Shown here one piece after another: positions 1 through 10,921 of a DNA stretch of 64,000 bases. How positions within the stretch are numbered: the stretch's first letter is position 1; the number at the start of each line of letters is the position of its first letter. The stretch lies in assembly GCA_001600635.1 (NCBI GenBank), contig BCKL01000001.1, positions 1,282,808 to 1,346,807 of the forward strand. The letters run 5' to 3'. The notes under the pieces were generated by a model, which did not search any database, was not told where the DNA came from, and saw only the letters and a list, made by a program, of their open reading frames with translations. This stretch comes from Leucosporidium creatinivorum (taxonomy: Eukaryota > Basidiomycota > Microbotryomycetes > Leucosporidiales > Leucosporidiaceae). A program made the position numbers and the translations under genes.

Positions 1-447
1 CAAGGCGCGGCTCCATACCCCTCCCCATCCTCTCTCCAGTCCAGGCGAGACTCTCTCAGCAGCAACTCGCTCTCAACTCGACTACAGCGCTTCGGATAGC
101 CAGGGCAAGTAGCGCAGGCTCTTACTGAGCTACAACTAGCTTCAACTAGCCCTTCACCACCACCATCGTACGTTCTCATCGCCTGCGACGGCGCTCCGCC
201 GTCTTTGCGTCGAGGGTTAGCTGGCTGATCCAGCTTTTGGCTCGCAGGCATAGAGCGTACAGCACTCTCACCACAGCTCCACCTCATTTGCACCGCTACA
301 CTGGAGCAGCGCCACCCTCCTCCGAGCCGACTCCTTTCGCCGAGCGCTTCGCCTCGTCTGTTTCCGCCTTCTCACACCGCATAGAGAAGCAGCGCCGTCT
401 CGCCCTCTCTCCAGCGCCGAGTGGGCCTCGCTCTGCAGCAGTTGTGC
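1..447. other. 5' flank of the Gln-rich gene
   Basis: CT-rich DNA with short open frames but no convincing coding exon. It probably holds the promoter and 5' leader of the plus-strand gene whose first good ATG is at 448. A further upstream exon cannot be excluded because the frame is open back to 421 and the window starts nearby. Confidence 0.4.
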
Positions 448-3400
448 ATGCAAAACGACCACGACATCGCCGCCCAAGCGGGCTTCTCGCCCGTCCACGC
501 ACCAGCGACTCCTTCGAGCGGCGGGCGACAGGCCACCCCAGGATCCGCTCCGCCCCAAACCATCCAAATCACCCCTTCGCAAGTCGAGGGATTGGCCAAA
601 CTAGGTCTCTCTGGTCTCCTTCCCTCCAACGCCGCCTTCAGCCCCGACTCGGTTGCTTCGCCTCAGTCGCCCGCCTACTCTCAGAACAGCAGCGAGATGA
701 ACGGCGTGGGCACCCTGTCGCCCTACTACACGGGCGCGCCAGGTTCGGGAATAGATGTCGGTGGTGTACCAGGGTCTAGGATGATTCCCCGCGCCCTCAA
801 CATGGACATCGACCTCTCCGCCTTCCCTCCTTCACCTCACTCCGCCTCGGGATCGTCCACAGGCGCCGCGACGCCTGCCTCGAACGGCCTACGCACACCT
901 TACTACTATCCTCCCGCCGGTACCCCTACCCATCCTCCGCATCCGACCGTCCAGCGACATCACCCCTACGCTCATCCGGCGCACCCTCCTCGAGGATCTC
1001 AGCCACCCTCCTCCTCGGCCATCCCTCTCTACCTCACTCCCGCTTCCGCACCGCCAACCGCTCCCACATCCTCCGCCTCCGATATCCCGCCATCAGCGCC
1101 CATCGCCTCGCCAGCCTCGAACGGCGGCTTCTCGCCCTCCGTTGGCGATCCCCCAGGAGTACACCGAGTGCACTCTGCGCCCGCACATATCCTCACTCTC
1201 TCCAACGGAGTGTCGGATCCAGACGGGGGCTCGGCGAGTTTGATGGAAGACGGAGGCCAGGCTTCGTTCGGCGGAGCACCCAGTCAAGACTGGGATACGA
1301 GCCTCACGCCGCAGATGAATGGCACGGTAGCTCAAGGAGCACCGCAGGGAGCTTCTGGAGACTGGCAGATGGATCAAAATCATTCCCGCCCACCCGAGCC
1401 CGTCAAGCAGGAGGATCAACCAGGCTTCTTCGACGGATCGTTCGCCTACTCCCAAGGACAGCCCGTCTTCGCTCAGCAGCAGCAGCAGCAGCAACAGCAG
1501 CAAGCCCCTCCGCCACCACAACAGCACCACGTCCCGCAACCTCCCCCGCCAACGCCAATGAGCGCCATACAGCTCGTCGACGCCGTCTCGGCCATCGCTC
1601 TCCTCCGAAATCGTTTGCCTATCATGGAGGCTGCGCTTTCGACCTCGGCGAGTGATCCAGGCGGTGACGAGGAGGAGATCTGGAAGGGAGTCGAGGGAGC
1701 GTACGGAGAGCTGCGGAGGATCATGATGAGTCGGAGGGATGCTCGGCGCGGTCTCGGTCGCTCAGGGACGCTCAAAGCATCGTCAAATGTAGGTTAAAGG
1801 CATTTGTTGGAGCTCAGCGAACTACACTGACCTTTCACCTCTCGCAGCGCGCCTACTCGATGGACCTCGAAACGCCCACAACCCCGATGGACTCTCGCCC
1901 ACCATCAAGCACTGCCAACTTCCTCAACGTCCATCCTCATCCACCATTACTTCACTCTCAATCGTCGCCAGACGTTCCCACCGTCAACGTACAGGCCCAG
2001 CGCGCCGCTCAGCAAGCTCAAGTACGTCGCTCCCATTCGCAACCTCGCTCCAGATTTCGCTGACTCCGATTTTCTCGCAGGACGTCGCCAACGTGCAAGC
2101 TATACAGCGCCAGCAAGCTGCCATCCAGCAAGCTCAGATGCAGCAACAGCAACAACAGCAGCAGCAACAGATGCAGCAGCAGATGGAAGCTCAAGCACGC
2201 GCCGAAGCTGAGGGACGAGCTCGCGCTGAGGCCGAGCAGCGCGCTCGAGCCGAGGACGAGGCTCGTCTCAAGATGGAGGCGGACGCTCAGGCGCGAGCAG
2301 ATGCCGAAGCGGCCGATGCGGCGGCGAGGAGGGAGCAGCAAGAGCAGTACGAGAGGGCCGTGGCGCAACAGCAGCAGCACCAGCACCAGCAGCAGCAGCA
2401 GCAGCAGGCGATGGCGCAGCAACAACAGCATCAGCAGCAACAACAACAGCAGATGCAGATGCAGCAGATGCAGGAAGAGGTAAGCTGCCGCTCTCGTCTC
2501 GCCGCTCTCGGCGTCGTAGCTGACCCTTCTCCTTCCGCAGCACTTCCGCCAGCAACACGAGCAGCAGATGCGCAATCAGCAGATCGCCGAAGCTCAAGCG
2601 CACGCCGGCTCAGCACACGCTCAGCAAGCCCCCAGCGTACCTCAGCAGCAGCAGCAGTTCAGCTCCGACTTCTCCCTTACGCCTCAACCCCACAACGCCT
2701 CTCTCACCCCACAACCCATCTCCAACCCTCTACCTACCCATCTCTCGCTGTCGACGAATCTACCCCCGTCACAGCACTCCGCCAGCGCCTCCCCTACCTC
2801 TCGCACCGGCACTCCCTTCACCATTTCCCAGCAAACCGCTCTCGTACCGCAAAACACCTTCGCCTACGACGCCAATGGCGACATGTCGATGGGCGCTGTG
2901 ATGCAGATGCACATGAGCAACAACGGAACGCCGTTCTCGGCGCCTCCGGAAGGCCTCGCTCCTTCGGCGATCCTCCCTCCTCCTCCTTCCGACGACAACA
3001 CCGGATGGGGCACCGGCCCCAACTACGCCGCTTTGCAAGCAGCCGCCACCGGCGTCGCCAACCTCGGACTCTCAGCGCAAGCGTCCATCCCCTCTCCTCC
3101 GACCACCACGACCAACCTCGCTAGTCGACCAACTCGCTCTCGAGCCGCCTCGGGCTCAGGCTACGTATCGGCTTCAGGCTCGCGCTCGCGCGCTGCTTCG
3201 GGATCGGGCTACCAATCGCTGTTGGAGACGAGGTCGCGCGCCGCCAGTTCGGCGAGCTCCGTCTTCAACATGTACGAGCGCGAGGACGAGGACGAGCTCG
3301 AGGAGGACGACGGAGAGCACGAGCAGCCGGTCAAGGTGTCGAGTCAGATGGGCGCAGCTTCAGCGGGCGTGGATCCCGAGCTCAAGGCGAGGATGGACCC

Positions 3401-5043
3401 CGTCTTCATGGAGTTCCTCGCCGATCTTTGCTCAAATCGTGAGTTGGCGACTCGTCTCTCGCTTCGAGCGCTTGACTGACTCTTCTGAACCCCCAGTCGA
3501 CGCCACCGATTCGAAGGGCGAGCCCATCCATCAGACGCTCATGGCGAAGAAGATGGAGAAGCTCGACCAGAGCACCGACTTCCGCCCATTCAAGTTCCGC
3601 ATCCAAGCCTTTACGACCGCGTTCGGCGAGAAGCTCATCGAGGCCGGCTTCCACGAGACCGAGATCCCCATCAAGAAGATCCGCCAGTACCTCTGGGCTC
3701 AGCCGTGCATCTCGCGCTTCAACGACGACGGCAAGAAGGCCAAGGTGAGATCCTCTTCTCTCGCTTTCTGCTTTCCTCGACGCTCTCGACTGACTCTCTC
3801 TTCACTCACCCACAGTCCAAGGGCAACCACATTTGGACCATCGAAGCCAAGAAAGCTCCCGAGAAAAAGTGGATTTTCCGCGAGTTCGTTCGCTGCATCA
3901 AGGGGGTTCCTCCCTCCGTCGCCTTCGTCGGTCTTCCTTGGGTCTGGTCGCCTCGCGTCTGGGACCCTCAGTGCGCCATCTCGCCCTCAGACGCCGTCTT
4001 CCACTCGCCTTCTCTCCCCTCGTGGCTCAGCTGGGAGGACAATGTGCTCACCGGGGAGGCGCCCGAATCGCTCAAGGGTCAGACGTTCGAGATTGAGGCC
4101 ATCGCGACCTTCCAGGGCGGCATCAAGAGCCCCGAGTTGAGGATGACCTGCACCATCGTCGTAGCTTCGGCGCACGACCACGAGGGTGAGTTTCGAGTGT
4201 TTCGCAGCTCGACGACGAGGCTGACCTTCTCCCCTCGTTCATAGATCCCACTACGCACATCCCCATGCCTGGTCAACTCATCGAGACCTCAAATCAGAGC
4301 TCGACACTCGCAAGCCCCTCCGCCTCGGCCACTTCCCTCCACCGCTCGCCCGTCATGCCTCCAGGTTCCTTCTCCTCCGCTTCCCGCCACAACTCCTTCT
4401 CGGAGCATCAACCACCTCAGCAACTCCTCCCTTCCCTCATGGCACCCGCCGCACAACATTCGGGCGCCAGCTCGCTCGGCTCCTCCCTCTCGTCGCTGGA
4501 TCAGCAGCAGCGCCAAGCGGACCAGGACTTCCAGCTCGCTATGGCTCAGCAGCAAGAGCAGCAGCGACAGCAGCAGCAGTACATCGATGTGGCGATGCAG
4601 GCCAGCGCCAACGAGATGCAGCTCGACCCCGAATCGCTCGGCTCTCAACCGGGATTCGACCCCTCCTTCGAGGCGCAGGCCGACCTCCATCGTCACTACG
4701 CGGCCATGGCAGCTCAGCAGACATTACCGTTCGACGCGGCTTCGCCTGCTTCCCTCTCATTCGCCCCTCCGCCGGATCTCGTGCAGACGGCGTTGCAGCA
4801 GGCAGCGATGAACCCGACTTGTGAGTTCCTCACCTTTCCTCTCTTCTCCGTGCGGCAGCTGACTCTCGCATATCTACAGTCGTCCCACAACACGCCAACG
4901 GCCTACTCTCGCACCCTCACAGCGAGGTTGGCACGCCGAACGGGTACATGGGCGAGGTCGACGGTCGCCTCGCCTCCTTCGTCCTCTCCAATCAGCAACA
5001 GCCACAACAACAGCCCTTCACGCTCGACCCGTCGCAGCTGTAG
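448..5043 (+). CDS. Large Gln-rich protein with cadherin/Ig-like domain
   Basis: Eight exons were joined by hand (448-1788, 1848-2021, 2081-2479, 2541-3438, 3497-3744, 3816-4185, 4245-4820, 4880-5043), and all phases agree, giving about 1389 residues. The first ~830 residues are low complexity, rich in Ser, Pro, Ala and Gln, with CAG-type polyglutamine runs near 1475, 2140 and 2370-2460 and a charged Ala/Glu/Arg helix-like block near 2190-2340. An ordered domain of about 250 residues follows (exons 4 to 6), including SKGNHIWTIEAKKAPEKKW and FVGLPWVWSPRVWDP. Its last part, with LPSWLSWED and then TGEAPESLKGQTFEIEAIAT, resembles the dystroglycan-type cadherin-like or putative-Ig fold. No signal peptide or membrane segment is seen, so a nuclear or cytoplasmic regulatory role is likely; I do not recognise the family. 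The start is the first in-frame ATG (MQNDHD). The tail is again Gln-rich and ends in LDPSQL. Confidence 0.85.
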
Positions 5044-5351
5044 TGCTTGCCTCCTTCTCTCCCCGGATCCCTCGTTAACGCCCTCACGCTCAACCTTCGT
5101 TTCCTTGTCGTCTTTCCCCCTCCCCCTGTACCTTGTCGGACTAGCTGGCGGCCGTCGGATGAGTGACTTCGTTCGGCCTCTTCTTTGACTTTAGACTTCT
5201 CCATTAGAGCAAACTCTGCAATTTGCAAGCGCTTTGCAGTGACTTTCAGACCTCTCGCGTGAGCACCGAAGCGAGAAGCGAAGGTCGCAGCTCCTTGCCT
5301 TTGAGAGGCTCTCGTCACCCTACTTCTTCGACACAGCTTTGGAACTCGGTG

Positions 5352-6118
5352 ATGCAAGTCGAGCAGCAGACCGCTCTCCCTCTGACCAGTCGGTCTCTAC
5401 ACTCGTCGCCTACTCGCCAACAGCCAGCTTCCTCCGCCGCCCCACACGCCGGCTCGCAAACGACCTCTTCTACCGAGCCACCGCCCCAGCCAATCCCGAT
5501 GCCGGAGCAGGGTCGTCCCCGCGCAACCATCACAGAGCAGCAACGATTCTCGAGGCCGCCGCGGTCTCGCCCTCAGCGCACTACTGCTGCCTCGGCGAGG
5601 GTAAGGGTCTCGTTATGAGAGACGAATGAGAGACGAACTACAGGGGTGGGCGACTGGTTCCATCGAAAGAGGTGCAGGAAATACGGCTCAAGACCTGCCT
5701 TGTGAGCTCGACGGTCGCTACTCTTCGCTCTCGTTGCGTGCGCTGACAAGCTCCAAATTCTCATACAGGTTCAAATGGAGACGTCCTCTCCGTCTCGCCT
5801 ACAACAGTCATCCTCAACACAACATCGGAGATGAGAGCTGGTAGCGACGGTCCTGCGAGAAGGCCGTCGCGGGGTAGGCTCTCCACAACCCCCCCTTCCT
5901 TCGCGACACAACCCCCCCTTCCTTCTCCGCGGAGAAGGAAGGGGGGGTTGTGTCGCGAAGGAAGGGGGGGTTGTGGAGAGGAAGGAAGGGGGGCTTGGGT
6001 CGAGCCTACCGGAGGTAGGGGGGCTTGGGTCGAGCCTAGTCGCGGGGAAAGGAAGGCAAGAGCAAGAAGGGTGAGGAGTAAGCGAGAGCCTAGAGTGGGC
6101 AACGCATCACTGTCGTAG
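5352..6118 (+). CDS. Small hypothetical gene interrupted near its 3' end by a MITE-like insertion
   Basis: Three exons fit (5352-5600, 5644-5701, 5769-6118) with introns of 43 and 67 nt, giving about 218 residues. The N-terminus is Ser/Pro/Arg-rich; the middle contains TGSIERGAGNTAQDLPCSNG and VLSVSPTTVILNTTSEM. The last exon runs into the 164-bp element at 5875-6038, which adds a repetitive Gly/Arg/Pro tail. Arithmetic supports an older, shorter form: leaving out the element and one 9-bp target copy, the frame would reach a stop at 6079-6081 after a Lys-rich tail ending KSKKGEE. Function unknown. The gene model is tentative: an ATG further upstream (about 5223) is in the same frame, and no family is recognised. 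Confidence 0.4.
5875..6038. mobile_element. MITE-like palindromic insertion with 9-bp target duplication
   Basis: The 164-bp element is bounded by direct repeats gtcgcgggg at 5866-5874 and 6039-6047, a 9-bp target-site duplication. Its tips are short inverted repeats, taggctc at the left and gagccta at the right. Most of it is a perfect spacer-free palindrome (5879-5980, two 51-nt arms), followed by two direct copies of a 21-bp unit (5988-6008 and 6018-6038). It has no coding capacity, so it is a non-autonomous element. A 9-bp duplication is typical of Mutator-like DNA transposons; the family assignment is inference. Identical target copies suggest a fairly recent insertion. Confidence 0.7.
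5879..5980. repeat. Perfect 102-bp palindrome
   Basis: Checked base by base: positions 5879-5929 are the exact reverse complement of 5930-5980, with the centre at ctccgcggag and no spacer. Each arm holds two C-runs separated by ttccttcgcgacacaa. It can extrude as a long hairpin in DNA or RNA. It lies inside the MITE-like element. Confidence 0.95.
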
Positions 6119-6636
6119 CATGTGAGTATCGTGTGCTGCTCTCTGTAGCTGTCCCGCTTCGCCTGCCGACCTTGCTGACCCTCGGCTCCTCCTCGCAGAG
6201 CTCTCTTCGCCGAAAGCCGCCTGTTGGCCAGCAGGAAGCGCTGTAGTACTGTACATGAAATAGTCGGAATTGAAACACGCTTCTCCGACTAGGTCAATCG
6301 ACGTACTCGACGCCTTGGGCCCTCGTCGGTCGACTGGCGAAGCTTGCGCCGAGCTCGCTGGAGACCTTCTGCTCTGCGAGGCCTTCGTCCTTTGCAAAGT
6401 CCACCAGTCCTAGCCTCGCGCATCTCTCTCTGAAAACGATGTCTAAAGCTGTAACATGGTCAATTGCGAAACGAAACAAGCCTGCCTGGCGGAGGCGGCG
6501 ATGCGAACAGAGGGAGATGATGAGGTAGAGCGGGGAGGTTATCATGCTGGAGGGAAAGAGGCGAAACACTATACCGGGGTAGTACTGTAGGGGGTGCTCG
6601 TAGGAAAAGGATAGTGGGGAAAGCGAAAAGGAGGAA
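6119..6636. other. Intergenic region between convergent genes
   Basis: No supported gene. This is the 3' flank of the small plus-strand gene and of the minus-strand kinase. Minus-strand open frames here lack matching splice signals. Confidence 0.5.
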
Positions 6637-9600
6637 TCAAGCGCGACCACGGTCTCGCTTCTCCTGAGCGGCACGCTCGCGCTCGGCGGTCATGAGAACC
6701 TCAATCTCGAGCGTCACTTGCGACATGGGCGGGCGAGCGGCGGGATCCGAATCCCACATGGCCGAGACGAGGTCGACGACCTCTCCTCCCCAAGCGCGGC
6801 GCATCGAGGCGGTCGAAGGTCGAATCTTCTTGTGCCCGACTTGGTCGTAGATGGCCTGTAGAGGAAGGGGGTCAGCGATAGGCGACGACCAGGAGGAGGA
6901 TGAAAACGTACATGCTCGTTGAGGCCCTCGAAAGGGTACCTCTTGACGGGCTGATGCCACTGCAGCACCTCCCAGAAGACGAGCCCGACCGAGTAGACGT
7001 CGACCTTCTCGTTGTACTTGGGATGGGCGACCCAAAGCTCGGGCGCTTGCCAATTGACCGTGCCGACGAGAGAGCGGATCATCGAGCGGGTAGACGTCTT
7101 GATCTGCGAGAGTAGGGGCGTGAGGTCAGCTCGGTCGAGATGAGGGAATGAGGGGCAAGACCAAACTCACCCTTGCGAGACCAAAGTCGTTGAGCTTGGC
7201 GACTCCCTCGGCTGTGATGAGGACGTTGGACGACTTGATGTCGCGGTGGATGACGATAGGCGTGTGGGTGTGGAGGTACTCGAGGCCGCGCGAGATGCCG
7301 AGCATGATCTCGAGCATGGAGAGGAAGGGAGGGTGAGGGACGCCACGAAGGTAGTCAAAGAGGTCGCCGTTGGCGCAGAGCTCGGTGACGATCATGACGG
7401 GCACCGACGAGGGCTCCTTGGGGATGGAGACGCCGATGAAGTGGACAATGTTGGGGTGACGAAGGTCGCGAAGAAGGCCGAGCTCCTTGATGTCCATGTC
7501 GGTGAGGTGCCCTCGGATGTCGGCGATGGCAATCGTCTTCTTGCGGTAGATGCCCTTGTAGACGTCCTTCGAGTGCGAGCGGGCGTGAGCATAAGAGCAA
7601 AAGCGGTCGACGAAGACGAGAACTCACCTTGAAGCCTCCACTGCCGACCTTCTCGAGCTTGGTGAGCTTCTCCGGAGCAATCTCCTTGTCCTGAAGCTGC
7701 AGGCTCTCGAGGTCGAGGGCGTTGACTTCCTCTTGCTCATCGGCCTTGGAGCGAACGGGCGAATGAGGCTTTTCGGGGCTGGAGGAGAAGCCGCCGCGCA
7801 TGAGGAGAGGTGGATCCTTGGACTTGCGAGGGCGAGCAGTCTTGATGGCCTCCAGAGCCTGCGTCTTGGTCTCAGCGCGAGCGGTGGCAGTCGAAGTGTC
7901 GGAAGCGGTGTCGTCGTCCGAGTCATGAGTCTCGCGCTGAGGGGTGGAGGATAGTCAGCTGGATGCTCGCTGCGGTGGGGTCAAAGAGAGCTCACCCATT
8001 GCAGGAGAGCTTGAACGAGGTCGTGCTTGGTGCCCTCTCCGCCGAGCTCGCGCTCAGCACAGAGGCGCAACAGCTCGTCTCGGCGGTAGCGGAGCAGACT
8101 CTTCGAAGTCTCGTTCCTCAGGTCCATGTCGTCGCCTAAATACAGGAGGACAGTCAGCGAGGGTTCCACAGGCCCACAAGCTGACCACTCACCGTGATCC
8201 CCGCCATCCGCATCGTCCATCTGCTCATCCTCCGAGCCCTCATCCTCCTCCTCCGAGTCGTCTCGCCCATCTCCGTTGGCCCGCTTCTGCTTGAGAGCGA
8301 CGACCTTGCCGTTCCTCAACTGCTTCGGTCCTCGCAGATGCGAGGTGACCTCGACCTCGCTCTCCTCATCGTCCGGCTCGGCTCCACTCTCCTCGTCGGC
8401 GTCGGAAGGTGGTGTCTCGACTTGCTGAGTCTTGGAGCGGCGCCTTGACGAGGACGAGGCGGAGGCCTTAGCTGACCGAGCGCGCGAGGTAGATTCGGCG
8501 TCCATCATCTCCTCGTCGCCATCGCCTTCCTCTTCCTCGTCGGACGAGGTCAAATCGCTCAGCTCGTCCTCGTCGTCCTGATCGACCGCCTTCTCCTTGC
8601 CCTTGGAAGAGCGCGATTTGCTGAGCTTTGCGACGGCCTTGTTCTTGGCGGCGCGGCTGGGACGAGCTTCGGGCGAGGCGACGGGGGAGGAAGGGGTAGC
8701 TCCATGGCGGGTGCGGTGGGCGACGGGCGAAGTCTTGTGGGCGCTCTCGTCGATCCACTCCTCGTCCTCATCTCCCTCGTCCACGCGATCAAACTTGACG
8801 ACCTTGCTCGTGTGCTGAGGCGAGCCCGGGACCTTCTTGCCGTTGCGAGCGTGAGCCTCTTGCGCCAGCTCCTCCTCGTTCAGCGAGTCGCGACGAGTGC
8901 GAAGTTGACGACGAGGCGCCTCGACGTTGCTCTGGCGACCTTTCCTGGGCTTGTCGGAGGAGGGTCGTTGAGCGTCGGGGAGCGATTGGCTTCGGTTGCG
9001 AAGGGCGCGAAGGTTGCGAACAGGGACTTCCTCGGCGTTGTCGTCGCCTTGAGAAGTGGATCCGGAACCGCTGCTTGGTGGTGGTGTTGGTACGTGCTTC
9101 CTTTGCTCGCCTCGACGCTTCGAGCCCTTGGCTTTGCGAGCGCCAGTCTCGGCGACGGGGCTCGCCTCATGACTGGTGTAAGGCCGAGGAGAGTCGACTC
9201 CATCAGAAGCGTCCTCGTCAGAGCTGCCAGCGTGCTCGTGGCCGTCGGGGCGGGCGTCGATGATGCCCTGGATGAGCTGCTCCTTGTTGAGCGCGGCGGC
9301 GGCGGAGGGGGTTGGCGAGGTGGCGTGGGTGTAGAGACGGACCAGCTCCTCGCGAAGGAGGCGTCGGAGCTCGCTTGGTGCAGCTTGGTAGAGACAGTAG
9401 TCGTCTGTCAGGGGGAGAACAGCATCAGCGACCATCGCTCGTCCGAGACTGCTCGGCGAAAGACGCACCTTGCTCGACCTCGTCGCCGTCTTCGGATTCC
9501 TCAGAATGATCGCTTTGCTCCTCGTCGTCTCCCTCCCGAGTATTGTCGTCGTCGCCCTCCTGCTGGTCGCCCGCACTTCGCAGCCGCCTACCCACGCCCG

Positions 9601-10321
9601 GCCGCTCTGGGACCATCTCGACATCGCCTTCCTCATCGTCCTCTGCCTCCTGCTCGTCTTCCTCCATCTCCGTATCGCTGACGATCTTGACCGCACGCTT
9701 CCTCTTCCTGCCCCGAGCGCCCTCCTCCCGAGGCTCCTCTGGCAGCAGCAAAGCTCCGCTCGTGCGCCGAGTCATGCGGGGAGCGACGAGGGCCGTCTCG
9801 GGATCCCTGATGCGCTTGCTGGGCATGGCGGCGGTAGTGGTAGGTCGGTGGTTGGTCGGGAGAGCGGAGAGAGCGGACCCTGCGCGACGAAACTTGGTCG
9901 CGGGGTAGTGTTGAGTGAAGGAACCTTCGGAGGCCTCGTCTTGACCGCGCTGCTGGGTGCGGCGATGTGCACCAGGGAACGATGGCCGAGACTTGTTGGC
10001 TACTGGCGAAGCGGTGGTGTGGTGGCGAGCCCGAGGCGAAGCGGGACGAGGGAGCGAGTTGCGCCTGGCTGCTCGAGCGACGACGGGGACGGTGACGGCG
10101 CGAGGCTTGGAAGCTCGTCTACGCTCCTTGGATGAGCTAGGTCTGCGCCTCAGAGTGTGCTTGGGCTCGGATCCGTGGTCGCCCGCCGGCTCGTCGTCGC
10201 TGCTGTCGCTGTCGTCCGGCTGCGAGCGAGCGGGAAGGGTGGAGGACCTTCTGAGGCGCTTGCGAGGGTGTGAGGCGGTAGAGTGAGTGGTAGAGTGGTT
10301 GGAAATCCCTCTGACGGGCAT
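6637..10321 (-). CDS. SAP-domain protein kinase (TKL-like)
   Basis: Seven exons (10321-9469, 9404-8193, 8135-7996, 7936-7628, 7566-7171, 7103-6912, 6855-6637) give about 1106 residues. The first ~690 residues are disordered, with acidic and basic low complexity suggesting a nuclear protein. A SAP-like helix pair lies near plus 9250-9390, and a clearer SAP motif (LLRYRRDELLRLCAEREL) near 8010-8130; SAP domains bind DNA. The C-terminal ~290 residues are a kinase: glycine loop VGSGGFKDVYKG, alpha-C region MDIKELGLLRDLRHPNIV, catalytic loop HRDIKSSN, metal site NDFGLAR, and GTVNWQAPEL in the activation segment. The usual beta-3 VAIK lysine is absent: the strand reads TIAIADIR. A lysine sits in the glycine loop (GGFKDV), as in WNK kinases. 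Tyrosine-kinase-like grouping is judged from the overall motifs. Confidence 0.9.
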
Positions 10322-10921
10322 CTAGCGAGGGTCCAGCGAGCCCGGGCGGTGGTTGTACTCTGGCGTGTGTTGGGTGAAGGCTGCTGGGTGAGAAGAGAGG
10401 TCAACTCAGTGTCTGCTGTACGTCGCTCGGCTCCTCTGACTTACTCGAGGCGCTGGGGGTTAGCAAAAGCTGTAGGAAGCGAGGAGAGGCAAGAGCAAGC
10501 AAGTGAGTAGGAGGGAGAGAGCAGAGAGGCGCCTCGAGACCTTCTCTCGATGGATAGGAGTTAGCCCTTGGAGCGTCTCCGATGGCAGCCTTGTTCCTCG
10601 TGCGGGGTCGTGTATCTCTTTCAGTTCATCTGGAGTGCTCTACTGCTGGTCTGAGCCCTCTGCCTGACACTTTCACTCTCGCTACCCTCACTCCCTTCTC
10701 TCGCCGAGCTGTCCCTCATCGCGTCGTTCAGGTGGAGCACAGGGTCCTCGAGCAGGTAAAATGAATCATATCAGTCGCTTCCCGACCTCGAAAGACGACG
10801 AAGCGCTACAGGTGAAGCGAGCTCATCTTCGCCGAGCCTGTCAGGCTTCGCTTCTCATTCATTTTGCAGCTCTCGCGCACTCGAGATGTATTCGATCCCT
10901 TCTCGTTACTCATCTAGCGCG
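10322..10921. other. Intergenic region between two minus-strand genes
   Basis: Promoter side of the SAP kinase and 3' flank of the membrane-protein gene. Some short plus-strand frames exist, but none has splice or domain support. Confidence 0.5.

Noticed and set aside
237-779. Plus-strand frame MARRHRAYST at the left edge
   Set aside because: It overlaps the Gln-rich gene in another frame, and that gene has consistent splicing and composition.
1475-2460. CAG-type runs as a CRISPR or satellite array
   Set aside because: They are polyglutamine codons within a coding frame, without regular spacers.
5879-5980. Palindrome as a transcription terminator or attenuator
   Set aside because: Target duplications and terminal repeats explain it better as part of a mobile element; eukaryotic genes do not use such terminators.
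8704-9681. 325-codon plus-strand frame opposite the kinase gene
   Set aside because: Antisense shadow of a GC-rich coding exon, with no domains of its own.
7981-9696. Long minus frame read as a separate gene starting at 9696
   Set aside because: Splice sites at 9469/9404 and 8193/8135 join it to the SAP kinase; the part upstream of 9404 is shadow sequence of exon 1.
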